This document shows positions 7,501 through 15,913 of a DNA stretch of 37,932 bases, piece by piece; positions within the stretch are counted from its first letter, which is position 1, and the number at the start of each line of letters is the position of its first letter. The notes below the pieces were generated by a model. It worked only from the letters and a program-made list of their open reading frames with translations, had not been told where the DNA came from and did no database searches. Position numbers and translations under genes: made by a program. Source of the stretch: SVFI01 sp964519385 (GTDB taxonomy: Bacteria; Bacillota; Clostridia; Lachnospirales; Lachnospiraceae); assembly GCA_964519385.1 (NCBI GenBank), contig CAZFLR010000020.1, forward strand, positions 1 to 37,932. The letters are read 5' to 3'.

Positions 7501-9807
7501 ATGACACTACAGAGAGAAGTTATCGAATGGAAACTGGAAGAACAACTCAGCAGTATTTTGCAGGCAAATTGCGGAAAAGGAATTGCGGAATGTGATGATG
7601 CGGAGCTTTATTACGGAATTTTACAACTGACTAAGGGAATGCTTGATGCAACAGAGCCGATTACCGGTCAGAAAAAAGTATATTATATTTCAGCAGAATT
7701 TTTAATTGGAAAGCTGCTTTCAAACAACCTGATTAATCTGGGAATTTACGGAAAGCTGGAAGAAATTCTCGGAAAATACGGAAAGAAACTTTCTTCCATT
7801 GAAGAAGTGGAACCGGAACCTTCACTTGGAAATGGCGGACTCGGACGACTGGCTGCATGTTTCCTTGATTCCATTGCCACGCTTGGTTATCCGGGCGACG
7901 GTATCGGATTAAATTATCATTTTGGTCTGTTTAAACAGGTATTCCGTGACCATAAACAGTGCGCAGAGAAGAACGAGTGGATTGAAAAACAGTCATGGCT
8001 GAACAAGACGGATGTAAGCTTTGAGGTTAAATTCGGTGAGCGTAAGGTAACTTCACGCCTTTATGATATTGATGTTGTGGGTTACAACAACGGAACCAAC
8101 AAGCTTCGCCTTTTCGACGTAGAGTCTGTGGATGAATCGCTTGTAAAGGACGGAAGCATTGACTTTGATAAAGAACAGATTGAAAAGAATCTTACTTTAT
8201 TCCTCTATCCGGATGATTCGGATGAAGCCGGAAATCTTCTTCGTATTTACCAGCAGTATTTCATGGTAAGCAATGGTGCACAGCTTATTTTAAAAGAATT
8301 AAAAGAGAGAAAATGCGACCTTCGCAAGATGTATGATTACGCTGTGATTCAGATTAATGATACACATCCGACCATGGTAATTCCGGAATTGATTCGTATT
8401 CTTGTGGAAGAAAAGGCATTCACAATGGATGAGGCGATTGAAGTGGTGAGCAGAACATGTGCTTATACCAACCATACGATTCTCGCTGAGGCTCTTGAAA
8501 AATGGCCGCTTGCATATCTGGAGAAGGTGGTTCCGCAGCTTGTTCCGATTATCAAGGAGCTTGATAAACGCGTGAGAGCCAAATATACAGATGAGAAGGT
8601 TCAGATTATTGATAAAGATAATCGCGTACATATGGCCCACATTGATATTCACTATGGTTTTTCGGTGAACGGAGTGGCAGCAATTCATACAGAGATTTTA
8701 AAGGATACGGAGCTGAATCATTTTTATAAGATTTATCCGGAAAAATTCAACAACAAGACGAATGGCATTACATTCCGCCGCTGGCTGCTTTCCTGCAACC
8801 GTCCGCTGGCAGACATGCTGACAGAGACCATCGGTGAAGGCTATAAAAAGGATGCGGATGAACTGAAGAAGCTTCTTGCATTCAAGGATGATGCAAAGGT
8901 TCTTGATGCCATCGCCGCTATCAAGACGGCAAAGAAAGAGGAGCTTGCTGCTTATCTGAAAGAAAAAGAAGGAGTGGAGGTTGATACCAATTCTATCTTT
9001 GATATTCAGATTAAGCGTCTTCATGAGTATAAACGCCAGCAGATGAATGCACTTTACATTATTCACAAATATCTGGAAATTAAGGGCGGCAAGAAGCCGG
9101 CGACACCGGTGACATTTATTTTCGGTGCAAAGGCTGCTCCGGCTTATGTGATTGCACAGGATATCATTCATCTTCTTCTCTGTTTACAGGAGATTGTAAA
9201 TAACGATCCGGATGTGAAGGACTATATGAAGGTTGTTATGGTAGAAAACTATAATGTCAGCTACGCAGAGAAGCTGATTCCTGCGTGTGATATTTCAGAA
9301 CAGATTTCGCTTGCAAGTAAGGAAGCCTCTGGAACGGGTAACATGAAGTTTATGCTGAACGGAGCAGTGACTCTTGGTACCAGCGACGGCGCGAATGTGG
9401 AGATTGATGAGCTTGTCGGACGTGAAAATATTTATATATTCGGACAGGATTCGGATACGGTAATTGCACATTACGACAAAGCTGATTATGTATCCAGGGA
9501 TTATTATGAAAACAGCCCTGTGATTAAAGAAGCAGTAGATTTCATTGTCAGCAAAGAGCTGCTGGCAGTCGGAGATAAGGTAAATCTTGAAAGACTTTAC
9601 AATGAGCTGTTAAATAAGGACTGGTTTATGACCCTTCTTGACTTGGAGGATTATATCAGAACGAAAGATCAGGCATTTGAAGATTATGCAAAGAAGGATG
9701 AGTGGAAGAAGAAAATGCTTGTGAATATTGCGATGGCAGGATTCTTCTCATCTGACAGAACTATTAAGCAGTATAATGATGATATCTGGAAACTCCGGAC
9801 AGAGTAA
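7501..9807 (+). CDS. glgP: Glycogen/maltodextrin phosphorylase
   Basis: This 768-residue cytoplasmic enzyme of the GT35 family releases glucose-1-phosphate from alpha-1,4-glucans using inorganic phosphate and pyridoxal phosphate. The PLP site is EASGTGNMKFMLNG with Lys616. Other family blocks are SLGNGGLGRLAACF near the N-terminus and IKRLHEYKRQ. The length is slightly short for the family (about 750-850) but no core block is missing. AGGAGG lies 6-7 bases before the ATG. malQ follows after 10 bases, so the two form one catabolic operon: MalQ rearranges short maltodextrins into chains that the phosphorylase can shorten. Sequence alone does not separate glycogen from maltodextrin preference. 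Confidence 0.95.
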   Translation: MTLQREVIEWKLEEQLSSILQANCGKGIAECDDAELYYGILQLTKGMLDATEPITGQKKVYYISAEFLIGKLLSNNLINLGIYGKLEEILGKYGKKLSSIEEVEPEPSLGNGGLGRLAACFLDSIATLGYPGDGIGLNYHFGLFKQVFRDHKQCAEKNEWIEKQSWLNKTDVSFEVKFGERKVTSRLYDIDVVGYNNGTNKLRLFDVESVDESLVKDGSIDFDKEQIEKNLTLFLYPDDSDEAGNLLRIYQQYFMVSNGAQLILKELKERKCDLRKMYDYAVIQINDTHPTMVIPELIRILVEEKAFTMDEAIEVVSRTCAYTNHTILAEALEKWPLAYLEKVVPQLVPIIKELDKRVRAKYTDEKVQIIDKDNRVHMAHIDIHYGFSVNGVAAIHTEILKDTELNHFYKIYPEKFNNKTNGITFRRWLLSCNRPLADMLTETIGEGYKKDADELKKLLAFKDDAKVLDAIAAIKTAKKEELAAYLKEKEGVEVDTNSIFDIQIKRLHEYKRQQMNALYIIHKYLEIKGGKKPATPVTFIFGAKAAPAYVIAQDIIHLLLCLQEIVNNDPDVKDYMKVVMVENYNVSYAEKLIPACDISEQISLASKEASGTGNMKFMLNGAVTLGTSDGANVEIDELVGRENIYIFGQDSDTVIAHYDKADYVSRDYYENSPVIKEAVDFIVSKELLAVGDKVNLERLYNELLNKDWFMTLLDLEDYIRTKDQAFEDYAKKDEWKKKMLVNIAMAGFFSSDRTIKQYNDDIWKLRTE

Positions 9808-9817
9808 GAGGTCTTAT

Positions 9818-11320
9818 ATGAAAGTGAGAAAGAGAGCGGCGGGAGTTCTTCTGCCGATTACAAGTCTGCCGAGTAAGTACGGTATTGGTACGGTCGGAAA
9901 GGCGGCTTATGAATTTGTTGATTTTTTAAAAAAATCCGGACAGACCTACTGGCAGATTTTGCCGGCGGGTCCTACCGGATACGGAGATTCTCCGTACCAG
10001 TCTTTTTCTACATTTGCCGGAAATCCGTACTTCATTGACCTTGAAGTTCTGACAGAAGAAGGTCTGCTTTTCAAGGCAGAGTGCGACGAGGCTGATTTCG
10101 GGGACAATGAGCAGTATGTTGATTATGAAAAACAGTATTATATAAGATTTCCTCTGTTGAAAAAGGCTTTTGGACGATTTTGTAAAGAGGGCGGTCAGCA
10201 AAGAGAGGATTACAGACTTTTTTGCCGGGAAAACAGCTACTGGCTGGATGACTATGCACTTTACATGGCAGTAAAGAATTCCTACGGCGGAAAAAGCTTT
10301 CAGGAATGGAATAAGGATATCCGCATGAATGAGAGCTCTGCACGGGATGCTTACCGAGAAAAGTACAAAGAGGATTATGACTTCTATTGCTTCCTCCAGT
10401 TCAAGTTCCGTGAACAGTGGATGGCATGGAAGACTTATGCAAATGAGAACGGTATCCGGATTATCGGAGATATTCCGATTTATGTGGCAGCAGACAGCGC
10501 GGACACATGGGCCAATCCGGAATTGTTCTGTCTGGATGAAAATGCCGTGCCGACAAGAGTTGCCGGATGTCCGCCTGATTATTTCAGCCGCACGGGACAG
10601 CTTTGGGGCAATCCTCTTTACGACTGGAATTATCATAAAAAAACAGGATATGAATGGTGGATAAAGCGGATTGCATATTGCTTTACCCTGTATGATGTAG
10701 TAAGGATTGACCATTTCAGGGGTTTTGATGAATATTACGCGATTCCCTACGGGAATCCGACGGCGGAATTCGGACGATGGGAAAAAGGTCCGGGTATCGA
10801 ACTGTTTGATGCCATGAAGGCAAAGCTCGGTAAGATGGATGTGATTGCTGAGGATCTTGGATTTTTGACACCGTCGGTGCTGAAGCTTGTGAAAAAAACC
10901 GGATATCCGGGAATGAAGGTGCTTCAGTTCGGATTTGACCCGGAGGGTGACAGTACCTATCTTCCGCATCACTATCCGGAAAACTGTATCGTTTACAGCG
11001 GAACGCACGATAATGATACATCCGTTGGCTGTTACCGGACAATGAGACGCAAAGAAAAAGCGTTTGCAAGGCAGTACCTGAATATTACAAATGTAAAACA
11101 GGTAAACTGGGCATTTATACGCACGGCACTTGCGAGCAGCGGTAATACGGCGATTATCACGATGCAGGATTATCTGGGACTTGGTTCGGAGGCGAGAATC
11201 AATACACCTTCCACCCTGGGCGACAACTGGAAGTGGAGAATGCTTCCGGGACAGATAACAGATGAACTGGCAGATAAAATAAGAAATATATGTTTTGTAT
11301 ATGCAAGATGCGGGAAGTAG
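9818..11320 (+). CDS. malQ: 4-alpha-glucanotransferase (amylomaltase)
   Basis: This 500-residue GH77 enzyme transfers alpha-1,4-glucan segments between maltodextrins (disproportionation) in the cytoplasm. The catalytic nucleophile is in VVRIDHFRGF (Asp298), the acid/base in VIAEDLGF (Glu345), and the transition-state aspartate in SGTHDNDT (Asp398). The N-terminus GVLLPITSLPSKYGIGT is typical of the family, and length matches it. I chose ATG 9818 because AAGAGG precedes it by 6 bases; the frame stays open further upstream, but that part lies inside glgP. It pairs functionally with glgP and ends inside a strong hairpin terminator. Confidence 0.95.
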   Translation: MKVRKRAAGVLLPITSLPSKYGIGTVGKAAYEFVDFLKKSGQTYWQILPAGPTGYGDSPYQSFSTFAGNPYFIDLEVLTEEGLLFKAECDEADFGDNEQYVDYEKQYYIRFPLLKKAFGRFCKEGGQQREDYRLFCRENSYWLDDYALYMAVKNSYGGKSFQEWNKDIRMNESSARDAYREKYKEDYDFYCFLQFKFREQWMAWKTYANENGIRIIGDIPIYVAADSADTWANPELFCLDENAVPTRVAGCPPDYFSRTGQLWGNPLYDWNYHKKTGYEWWIKRIAYCFTLYDVVRIDHFRGFDEYYAIPYGNPTAEFGRWEKGPGIELFDAMKAKLGKMDVIAEDLGFLTPSVLKLVKKTGYPGMKVLQFGFDPEGDSTYLPHHYPENCIVYSGTHDNDTSVGCYRTMRRKEKAFARQYLNITNVKQVNWAFIRTALASSGNTAIITMQDYLGLGSEARINTPSTLGDNWKWRMLPGQITDELADKIRNICFVYARCGK

Positions 11321-11343
11321 GCAGCAGACTACTTCCCGTTTTT
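11311..11343. terminator. Terminator shared by malQ and the CYTH gene
   Basis: CGGGAAGTAG (11311-11320) pairs perfectly with CTACTTCCCG, followed by TTTTTA. The stop codons of malQ (plus) and of the CYTH gene (minus) both lie inside the stem, so the last codons of two convergent genes share the hairpin. Confidence 0.85.
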
Positions 11344-11808
11344 AATTTTACTCATGTTTGAATTGTGATAGGCAGGGTCGTCTGTCACGTCGCGGTCAAA
11401 CCATACCGGCGGACGGAATGCAAGCGCACTTGCCTCATCCGGAAATTCCACCTCTGCCATGATGAGCTTTGTCGGACTTTCAAATAAATCGAGTTCGATT
11501 TGAAGGGAAACGTCATCGGCGATGCCTGCGTCTGCAGCGTTCAGCGGAATCAGATATCTCGTTTTTGAAATGATGCTGCCTTCTGCCTTGGGAAGAAGTT
11601 GTTCAAACGCCTCTTTGGTGAGAGGAAGATTGTACTCTTCACGCATCATAAGACCTTTCCCTTTATAGGTGAAAATATAGTCGCTGTCCTGTCTGCGGAT
11701 ACGCATGACCGGCTCCGTACAAAGATATGCCTGGGTTATAGCAACGTGCGGGTAAGAATCAAGATTCTCCGGGAGCTGTTTTATTGTAAATTTTCGTTCG
11801 ATTTCCAT
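11329..11808 (-). CDS. CYTH domain protein (triphosphate-binding tunnel fold)
   Basis: This 159-residue protein starts with MEIERKF, the ExExK signature (Glu2, Glu4, Lys6) of the CYTH superfamily (class IV adenylate cyclase, thiamine triphosphatase, inorganic triphosphatases). Alternating charged strands such as MRIRRQDSDYIFTYKGKG and the acidic LQIELDLFE fit the eight-stranded tunnel that binds triphosphates with metal ions. The size fits a single-domain bacterial CYTH phosphohydrolase. AAAGGA on the minus strand precedes the start by about 6 bases. It runs divergently from the DJ-1 gene and convergently with malQ. The substrate cannot be told from sequence; inorganic triphosphate is the common one in this family. 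Confidence 0.85.
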   Translation of the reverse strand: MEIERKFTIKQLPENLDSYPHVAITQAYLCTEPVMRIRRQDSDYIFTYKGKGLMMREEYNLPLTKEAFEQLLPKAEGSIISKTRYLIPLNAADAGIADDVSLQIELDLFESPTKLIMAEVEFPDEASALAFRPPVWFDRDVTDDPAYHNSNMSKIKNGK

Positions 11809-11821
11809 AAAAATCCTTTCT

Positions 11822-11839
11822 CCGGCAGAAAGATGCCGG
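11822..11839 (-). other. Hairpin in the leader of the CYTH gene
   Basis: CCGGCA (11822-11827) and TGCCGG (11834-11839) form a 6-bp stem with a 6-base loop only about 2 bases from the ribosome binding site on the minus strand. It could affect translation or mRNA stability. No follow-on T run exists in the minus direction. Confidence 0.35.
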
Positions 11840-11877
11840 CTTTGTTTTTTCGCATATCAATAGTATACCATAAGTGA

Positions 11878-11906
11878 TTGCGTATTCCCTGTTTTTTTTA
11901 TATAAT
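11878..11906 (+). promoter_or_regulatory. Promoter of the DJ-1/DUF975 pair
   Basis: TTGCGT (11878-11883), a 17-base spacer and a perfect TATAAT (11901-11906) lie about 34 bases before the start codon. The CYTH gene runs the other way from the same intergenic region. Confidence 0.65.
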
Positions 11907-11939
11907 GAAACAAAGTTTGAAATTTGGAGGGAGAAACCT

Positions 11940-12491
11940 ATGAGTAAAGTTTGTGTTTTTCTTGCAGACGGGATGGAAGAAATCGAAGCACTGACGGTTG
12001 TCGATATTTGCCGCAGGGCACAGATTGATACCGTGACCGTTTCTATTACGGATAGTCCTGATGTGGTGAGCTCACACGGGATAAAAGTACAGGCGGACGC
12101 ACTTCTTACGGATATAGATTTTGATGAAGCGGATATGCTTGTTTTGCCGGGAGGAATGCCGGGAACACTCAATCTGGAAGCCTGTGAGCCTCTGATGCAG
12201 AAGGTGGAAGAGTTTAACAGAGAGGGGAGATACATTGCAGCCATCTGCGCTGCGCCGAGTATTTTCGGACACAGAGGAATTCTGGACGGCAGAAATGCCT
12301 GCTGTTATCCGGCCTTTGAGGAAGAGCTTGGAAAAGCTGTTGTGAGCCGGAATCCGGTTGAGGTCTCCGGACACATTGTAACGAGCCGGGGAATGGGAAC
12401 GGCGATTGATTTCGCACTCGCTGTGGTTGCACTCCTTAAGGGACAGGTGTGTGCAGACAGTGTGAAAGAGGCAATTATTTACCAAAGATAA
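11940..12491 (+). CDS. DJ-1/PfpI family protein
   Basis: This 183-residue cytoplasmic protein belongs to the DJ-1/ThiJ/YajL group. The nucleophile-elbow cysteine is Cys103 in AAICAAPSIFG. The glutamate that tunes its reactivity is Glu16 in DGMEEIEAL. VLPGGMPGT and a late SRGMGTAIDFAL are also typical. Members act as glyoxalase III or protein/nucleotide deglycases, or as oxidation sensors; the exact activity cannot be read from sequence. ATG 11940 is preferred because TTGGAGGG precedes it by about 8 bases; the upstream in-frame ATG at 11874 lies before the promoter. DUF975 follows after 32 bases and is probably co-transcribed. Confidence 0.9.
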   Translation: MSKVCVFLADGMEEIEALTVVDICRRAQIDTVTVSITDSPDVVSSHGIKVQADALLTDIDFDEADMLVLPGGMPGTLNLEACEPLMQKVEEFNREGRYIAAICAAPSIFGHRGILDGRNACCYPAFEEELGKAVVSRNPVEVSGHIVTSRGMGTAIDFALAVVALLKGQVCADSVKEAIIYQR

Positions 12492-12523
12492 ATTGCGTTA
12501 CGAAAGGGAAAAGGGAGAAAAAT

Positions 12524-13366
12524 ATGTGGACAAGAGTTGAGTTGAAGAATAAGGCAAAAGAAAATTTGAAGGCAGGCTATTGGGCACTGGTCGTTATGGC
12601 ACTGGTGCTGCAGTTTTTATCCGGAGGTGCCGGAGGCGGCGGAAGCACGGGAGCATCGAACTCCGGAGAAGACCTTTCTGAAGCTTTTCAGAACATGGAC
12701 AGTGCAGAGGCGTTCACGACAATGATGATTATTTTAGGTGTCGTTGGTTCCATTGTGCTGATTGCGGTTATTTTGGGTACGCTTTTATCCTGTTTTGTAT
12801 ACAATCCGTTAATTGTAGGTGCACAGAGATATTTCATTACAGCTACCTATAAGGATGCAACATTTTCGGATTATAACTGTCTCGGACACAGCTTTAAGAA
12901 GGGCAATTATCTGAACACGGTCAAGATTATGTTCCTGCGCGGATTATTTACGGGACTGTGGTCGCTGCTGTTCATAATTCCGGGAATTATCAAAAAATAC
13001 GAATACAGAATGATACCTTATATTCTGGCAGAAAATCCGACACTCTCCACCGAGGAAGCCTTCCGTTTTTCAAAAGAGATGATGGATGGAAATAAGTGGA
13101 ATGCCTTTGTTCTGGATTTGTCCTTCATCGGATGGTACATTCTGTCACTCTTTACATGCGGAATTCTTTCCATCTTTTATGTTAATCCTTATGTGTATCT
13201 GACGGATGCACACCTTTATGAAGCGTTGAAACACCGTGCGTCTGCGGATTATTATGACCACACTATTTCACAGAAGGAATATACAGTTTCGGCTTCGGAA
13301 GAAAAAATCTACGGGAATCCGGGTGCTTACAGTGAGACATATACACTTCCGGAAGATATAGAATAA
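12524..13366 (+). CDS. DUF975 family membrane protein
   Basis: This 280-residue integral membrane protein has about five hydrophobic segments. The DUF975 hallmarks are LFIIPGIIKKYEYRMIPYILAENP and, near the end, LSFIGWYILSLFTCGI with a following NPYVYLTDAHLYEAL. A glycine- and serine-rich loop near residues 35-45 lies between the first and second membrane segments. The soluble tail after residue 240 is Tyr- and Glu-rich. The start ATG 12524 has AAGGGAG about 7 bases upstream. Function of the family is not known; it is common in Clostridia. It probably shares the promoter of the DJ-1 gene and ends at a strong hairpin. Confidence 0.8.
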   Translation: MWTRVELKNKAKENLKAGYWALVVMALVLQFLSGGAGGGGSTGASNSGEDLSEAFQNMDSAEAFTTMMIILGVVGSIVLIAVILGTLLSCFVYNPLIVGAQRYFITATYKDATFSDYNCLGHSFKKGNYLNTVKIMFLRGLFTGLWSLLFIIPGIIKKYEYRMIPYILAENPTLSTEEAFRFSKEMMDGNKWNAFVLDLSFIGWYILSLFTCGILSIFYVNPYVYLTDAHLYEALKHRASADYYDHTISQKEYTVSASEEKIYGNPGAYSETYTLPEDIE

Positions 13367-13370
13367 AAGA

Positions 13371-13408
13371 AAGCGTCGTTTTCATGAAAGGAAACGACGC
13401 TTCTTTTA
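13371..13408. terminator. Terminator between DUF975 and the spore protein gene
   Basis: AAGCGTCGTTT and AAACGACGCTT form an 11-bp stem around a short loop, followed by CTTTTAT on plus and preceded by an A-rich stretch that gives a T run on minus. The two flanking genes converge here. Confidence 0.75.
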
Positions 13409-13424
13409 TAAATGGAAAAGACTG

Positions 13425-13625
13425 TTATTTAAGCTGTGATTCGTAATTTTTTACCATTCTGCGAACCATCTCGCCTCCGATGGAACCGGCTTCCTTAGAA
13501 GTTAAGTCACCATTATAGCCTTCCTTTAAGTTGACACCGAGTTCAGATGCAACCTCTGTTTTGAAACGATCCATTGCTGCTCTTGCTTCAGGTACTTCCA
13601 TTTTGCTTGTTTTGTTATTTGCCAT
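13425..13625 (-). CDS. Alpha/beta-type small acid-soluble spore protein
   Basis: This 66-residue protein is a DNA-binding SASP that coats and protects spore DNA and is degraded at germination. The family blocks are visible: EARAAMDRFKTEVASELG and GYNGDLTSKEAGSIGGEMVRRMV. The TEVASE segment matches the germination protease site of the family. The start at 13625 is set by GGAGGTGA 6-7 bases upstream; an in-frame ATG at 13679 lies in the structured leader. It has its own promoter of forespore type and a long leader with inverted repeats. Its presence indicates a spore-forming lineage. Confidence 0.95.
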   Translation of the reverse strand: MANNKTSKMEVPEARAAMDRFKTEVASELGVNLKEGYNGDLTSKEAGSIGGEMVRRMVKNYESQLK

Positions 13626-13659
13626 GTTATTCACCTCCGTGTTTGTTTTTTTGCTGTTT

Positions 13660-13726
13660 CCAAGATAAGTGTCCAACACTTATCCGGAAACGTTCGGATT
13701 GGTGTTTGGTTTCTCACTTATCTTGG
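13660..13726 (-). repeat. Nested inverted repeats in the SASP leader
   Basis: CCAAGATAAGTG (13660-13671) has a perfect 12-base inverted copy at 13715-13726. A second inverted copy of its inner part, CACTTATC at 13677-13684, pairs with GATAAGTG (13664-13671) across only 5 bases. The two pairings exclude each other because they use the same 8 bases. The stretch lies in the predicted 5' leader of the minus-strand spore gene. Confidence 0.7.
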
Positions 13727-13729
13727 TTT

Positions 13730-13759
13730 TATTATGTTCGCTTTACAAAAAGAATATGA
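13730..13759 (-). promoter_or_regulatory. SigG-like promoter of the SASP gene
   Basis: On the minus strand, TCATA (13759-13755), an 18-base spacer and CATAATA (13736-13730) fit the forespore SigG pattern GNATR-18-CATNNTA, except the first base of the -35. This agrees with expression of SASP genes late in the forespore. Confidence 0.55.
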
Positions 13760-13846
13760 TGGTAACTTTTGTTAAAAAACAAATAAAATTCTGTCGGAAA
13801 AACGTGATGGATAGCTGAAAAAAGTGCTAGTAATTAGAAAAAAGTT

Positions 13847-13856
13847 GTGATATAAT
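13847..13856 (+). promoter_or_regulatory. Extended -10 promoter upstream of tig
   Basis: TGATATAAT (13848-13856) has the TGn extension and a perfect TATAAT. No good -35 is present at 17 bases. The leader would be about 100 bases and holds a 7-bp hairpin (ATGGGAA 13875-13881 with TTCCCAT 13892-13898). Confidence 0.55.
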
Positions 13857-13961
13857 CTTAAAATGACTGTAAGTATGGGAATTTGTTTCTTTTCCCATTT
13901 TGCATAGGAAGAAAAAGTAGAAAGTGATACGAATAAGGTCACATAAAGGAGGAAATACAAA

Positions 13962-15266
13962 ATGAGTTTACAGATGGAGAAATTAGAGCACAATATGGCT
14001 AAAATCACAATTGAAGTCTCCGCAGAAGAAATGGCAAAGGCTGTAAATGCTGCATACCAGAAGAATAAAAAACAGATCAGCATCCCGGGCTTCCGTAAAG
14101 GAAAAGTTCCTTTTGCCATGGTAGAAAAAATGTACGGAAAAGGTGTGTTCCTTGAGGATGCAGCCAATGCTGTTATTCCGGGAGCATATGAGAAGGCAGT
14201 CAGCGAGTGCGAGGAAGAAATCGTATCTGCACCGGTGATTTCCGTTGTTCAGTTAGAGGCTGACAAAGAGTTCATCTTTACGGCAGAAGTTGCACTGAAG
14301 CCGGCAGTAGAGCTCGGAAAGTACAAGGGTGTGAAGATTGATAAGGTTGACACAGAAGTAACAGAGGATGAAGTCAACGAGATGATTGAGCGTGAAAGAA
14401 AGAACAATGCACGCGAGATTACAGTAGAAGACCGTCCGGTAGCAGATGGCGATAAGGCAACCATCGATTTTGAAGGATTTGTGGACGGCGTAGCTTTTGA
14501 AGGAGGAAAAGGTGAGGATTACGACCTTGTAATCGGTTCTCATTCTTTCATTGATACATTTGAGGAACAGCTCATCGGCAAGAATATCGGTGATGAAGTA
14601 GAAGTAAATGTGACATTCCCTGAAAATTATCAGGCTGAAGAGCTTGCAGGAAAGCCTGCAATGTTCAAGGTTGCAATCAAAGGCATTAAGATGGATGAGC
14701 TTCCTGAGCTTGATGATGAGTTCGCTTCAGAAGTATCAGAATATGAAACATTTGCAGAGTACAAAGAAAATGTCAAGAAAGGTCTTGAGACCAAAAAGGC
14801 AGACATGGCTAAGGATGCAAGAGAAAAAGCAGCCATCGAGGCAGTTATCGAAGATGCAAAGATGGATATTCCGGAGGCTATGGTATCTACAACACAGCGT
14901 CAGATGATGGATGAATTTGCACAGAGAATTATGAGCCAGGGATTATCCTTTGAGCAGTATTTACAGTTTACGGGAATGACAGAGGACGCAATGCTTGAGC
15001 AGATTAAACCGCAGGCTGAGATGCGTATCAAATCAAGATTAGTTCTTGAAGCAGTTGCAGCAGCAGAAGGTATCGAGGCATCTGAAGAAGATTTCAATAA
15101 AGAAGTAGAGAAGATTGCTGAAATGTACCAGATGGAAGCAGAGAAAGCAAAAGAAATGATCGGCGAGATGGGCAAGACAGAGATTATGAAGGACCTTGCA
15201 ATCTCCAAAGCGGCTGAATTTGTAGCAGAAAATGCAAAAGAGAGCAAAGCAAAGAGCAGCAAATAA
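13962..15266 (+). CDS. tig: Trigger factor, ribosome-bound chaperone/prolyl isomerase
   Basis: This 434-residue chaperone binds the ribosome exit tunnel and meets nascent chains. The ribosome-docking signature is GFRKGKVP (residues 43-50) in the N-terminal domain. The middle FKBP-type prolyl isomerase domain (about 155-245) begins near VADGDKATIDFEGFVDG. The helical C-terminal domain runs to a Lys/Ser-rich tail. Length is normal for the family. AGGAGG precedes the start by about 7-8 bases. It heads the cluster tig-clpP-clpX-lon, a common Firmicute arrangement that couples folding and proteolysis. Confidence 0.97.
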   Translation: MSLQMEKLEHNMAKITIEVSAEEMAKAVNAAYQKNKKQISIPGFRKGKVPFAMVEKMYGKGVFLEDAANAVIPGAYEKAVSECEEEIVSAPVISVVQLEADKEFIFTAEVALKPAVELGKYKGVKIDKVDTEVTEDEVNEMIERERKNNAREITVEDRPVADGDKATIDFEGFVDGVAFEGGKGEDYDLVIGSHSFIDTFEEQLIGKNIGDEVEVNVTFPENYQAEELAGKPAMFKVAIKGIKMDELPELDDEFASEVSEYETFAEYKENVKKGLETKKADMAKDAREKAAIEAVIEDAKMDIPEAMVSTTQRQMMDEFAQRIMSQGLSFEQYLQFTGMTEDAMLEQIKPQAEMRIKSRLVLEAVAAAEGIEASEEDFNKEVEKIAEMYQMEAEKAKEMIGEMGKTEIMKDLAISKAAEFVAENAKESKAKSSK

Positions 15267-15282
15267 TCAATCGCAAGATTGA
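15267..15282 (+). other. Small hairpin between tig and clpP
   Basis: TCAATC and GATTGA form a 6-bp stem closed by a GCAA tetraloop (GNRA type), 8 bases before the clpP ribosome binding site. There is no T run, so it is not a terminator. It may mark an RNA-processing or translation-control site. Confidence 0.3.
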
Positions 15283-15301
15283 ATGTTAAGGAGGAATTAC
15301 A

Positions 15302-15889
15302 ATGAGTTTAATACCTTACGTCGTTGAACAGACAAGCCGTGGGGAACGTTCCTATGACATTTATTCAAGACTGTTAAAAGAAAGAATTATTTTTCTCGGG
15401 GAGGAAGTGAATGATGTATCTGCAAGTATTGTGGTTGCACAGCTTTTATTCCTTGAGGCAGAGGATCCGGAAAAGGATATTCAGATTTATATCAACAGCC
15501 CGGGCGGTTCAGTTACTGCCGGTATGGCGATTTATGATACGATGCAGTATGTAAAATGCGATGTTTCCACAATCTGTATCGGTATGGCAGCAAGCATGGG
15601 AGCATTCCTGCTTGCCGGCGGAACCAAAGGTAAAAGAATGGCACTTCCGAATGCGGAGATTATGATTCACCAGCCTCTGGGTGGTGCACAGGGTCAGGCT
15701 ACAGAGATTGAAATTGCAGCCAAGCACATATTACAGACCAAAGAAAAACTCAATCGCATTCTTGCAGCCAATACAGGTCAGGATTACGAAGTGATTGCAG
15801 CAGATACAGAGCGCGATAACTGGAAGAGCGCAGAGGAAGCAATGGCATACGGACTGATTGATAAAGTGGTTGAAAATCGTTCAAAATAA
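15302..15889 (+). CDS. clpP: ATP-dependent Clp protease proteolytic subunit
   Basis: This 195-residue serine protease forms the barrel that degrades substrates delivered by ClpX or other Clp ATPases. The catalytic triad is Ser98 (GMAASMGA), His123 (MIHQPLGG) and Asp172. The N-terminal start MSLIPYVVEQTSRGERSYDIYSRL without a long propeptide is typical. Length matches the family. AAGGAGG sits 7-8 bases before the ATG. tig ends 35 bases upstream and clpX starts 24 bases downstream, so ClpXP is made from one transcript. Confidence 0.98.
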   Translation: MSLIPYVVEQTSRGERSYDIYSRLLKERIIFLGEEVNDVSASIVVAQLLFLEAEDPEKDIQIYINSPGGSVTAGMAIYDTMQYVKCDVSTICIGMAASMGAFLLAGGTKGKRMALPNAEIMIHQPLGGAQGQATEIEIAAKHILQTKEKLNRILAANTGQDYEVIAADTERDNWKSAEEAMAYGLIDKVVENRSK

Positions 15890-15913
15890 TTAATACTGTA
15901 GGGAGTCACTAGA

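Noticed and set aside
9926..11008. 360-residue open frame on minus opposite malQ
   Set aside because: It is a shadow of a gene with a complete catalytic set; no domain was recognised.
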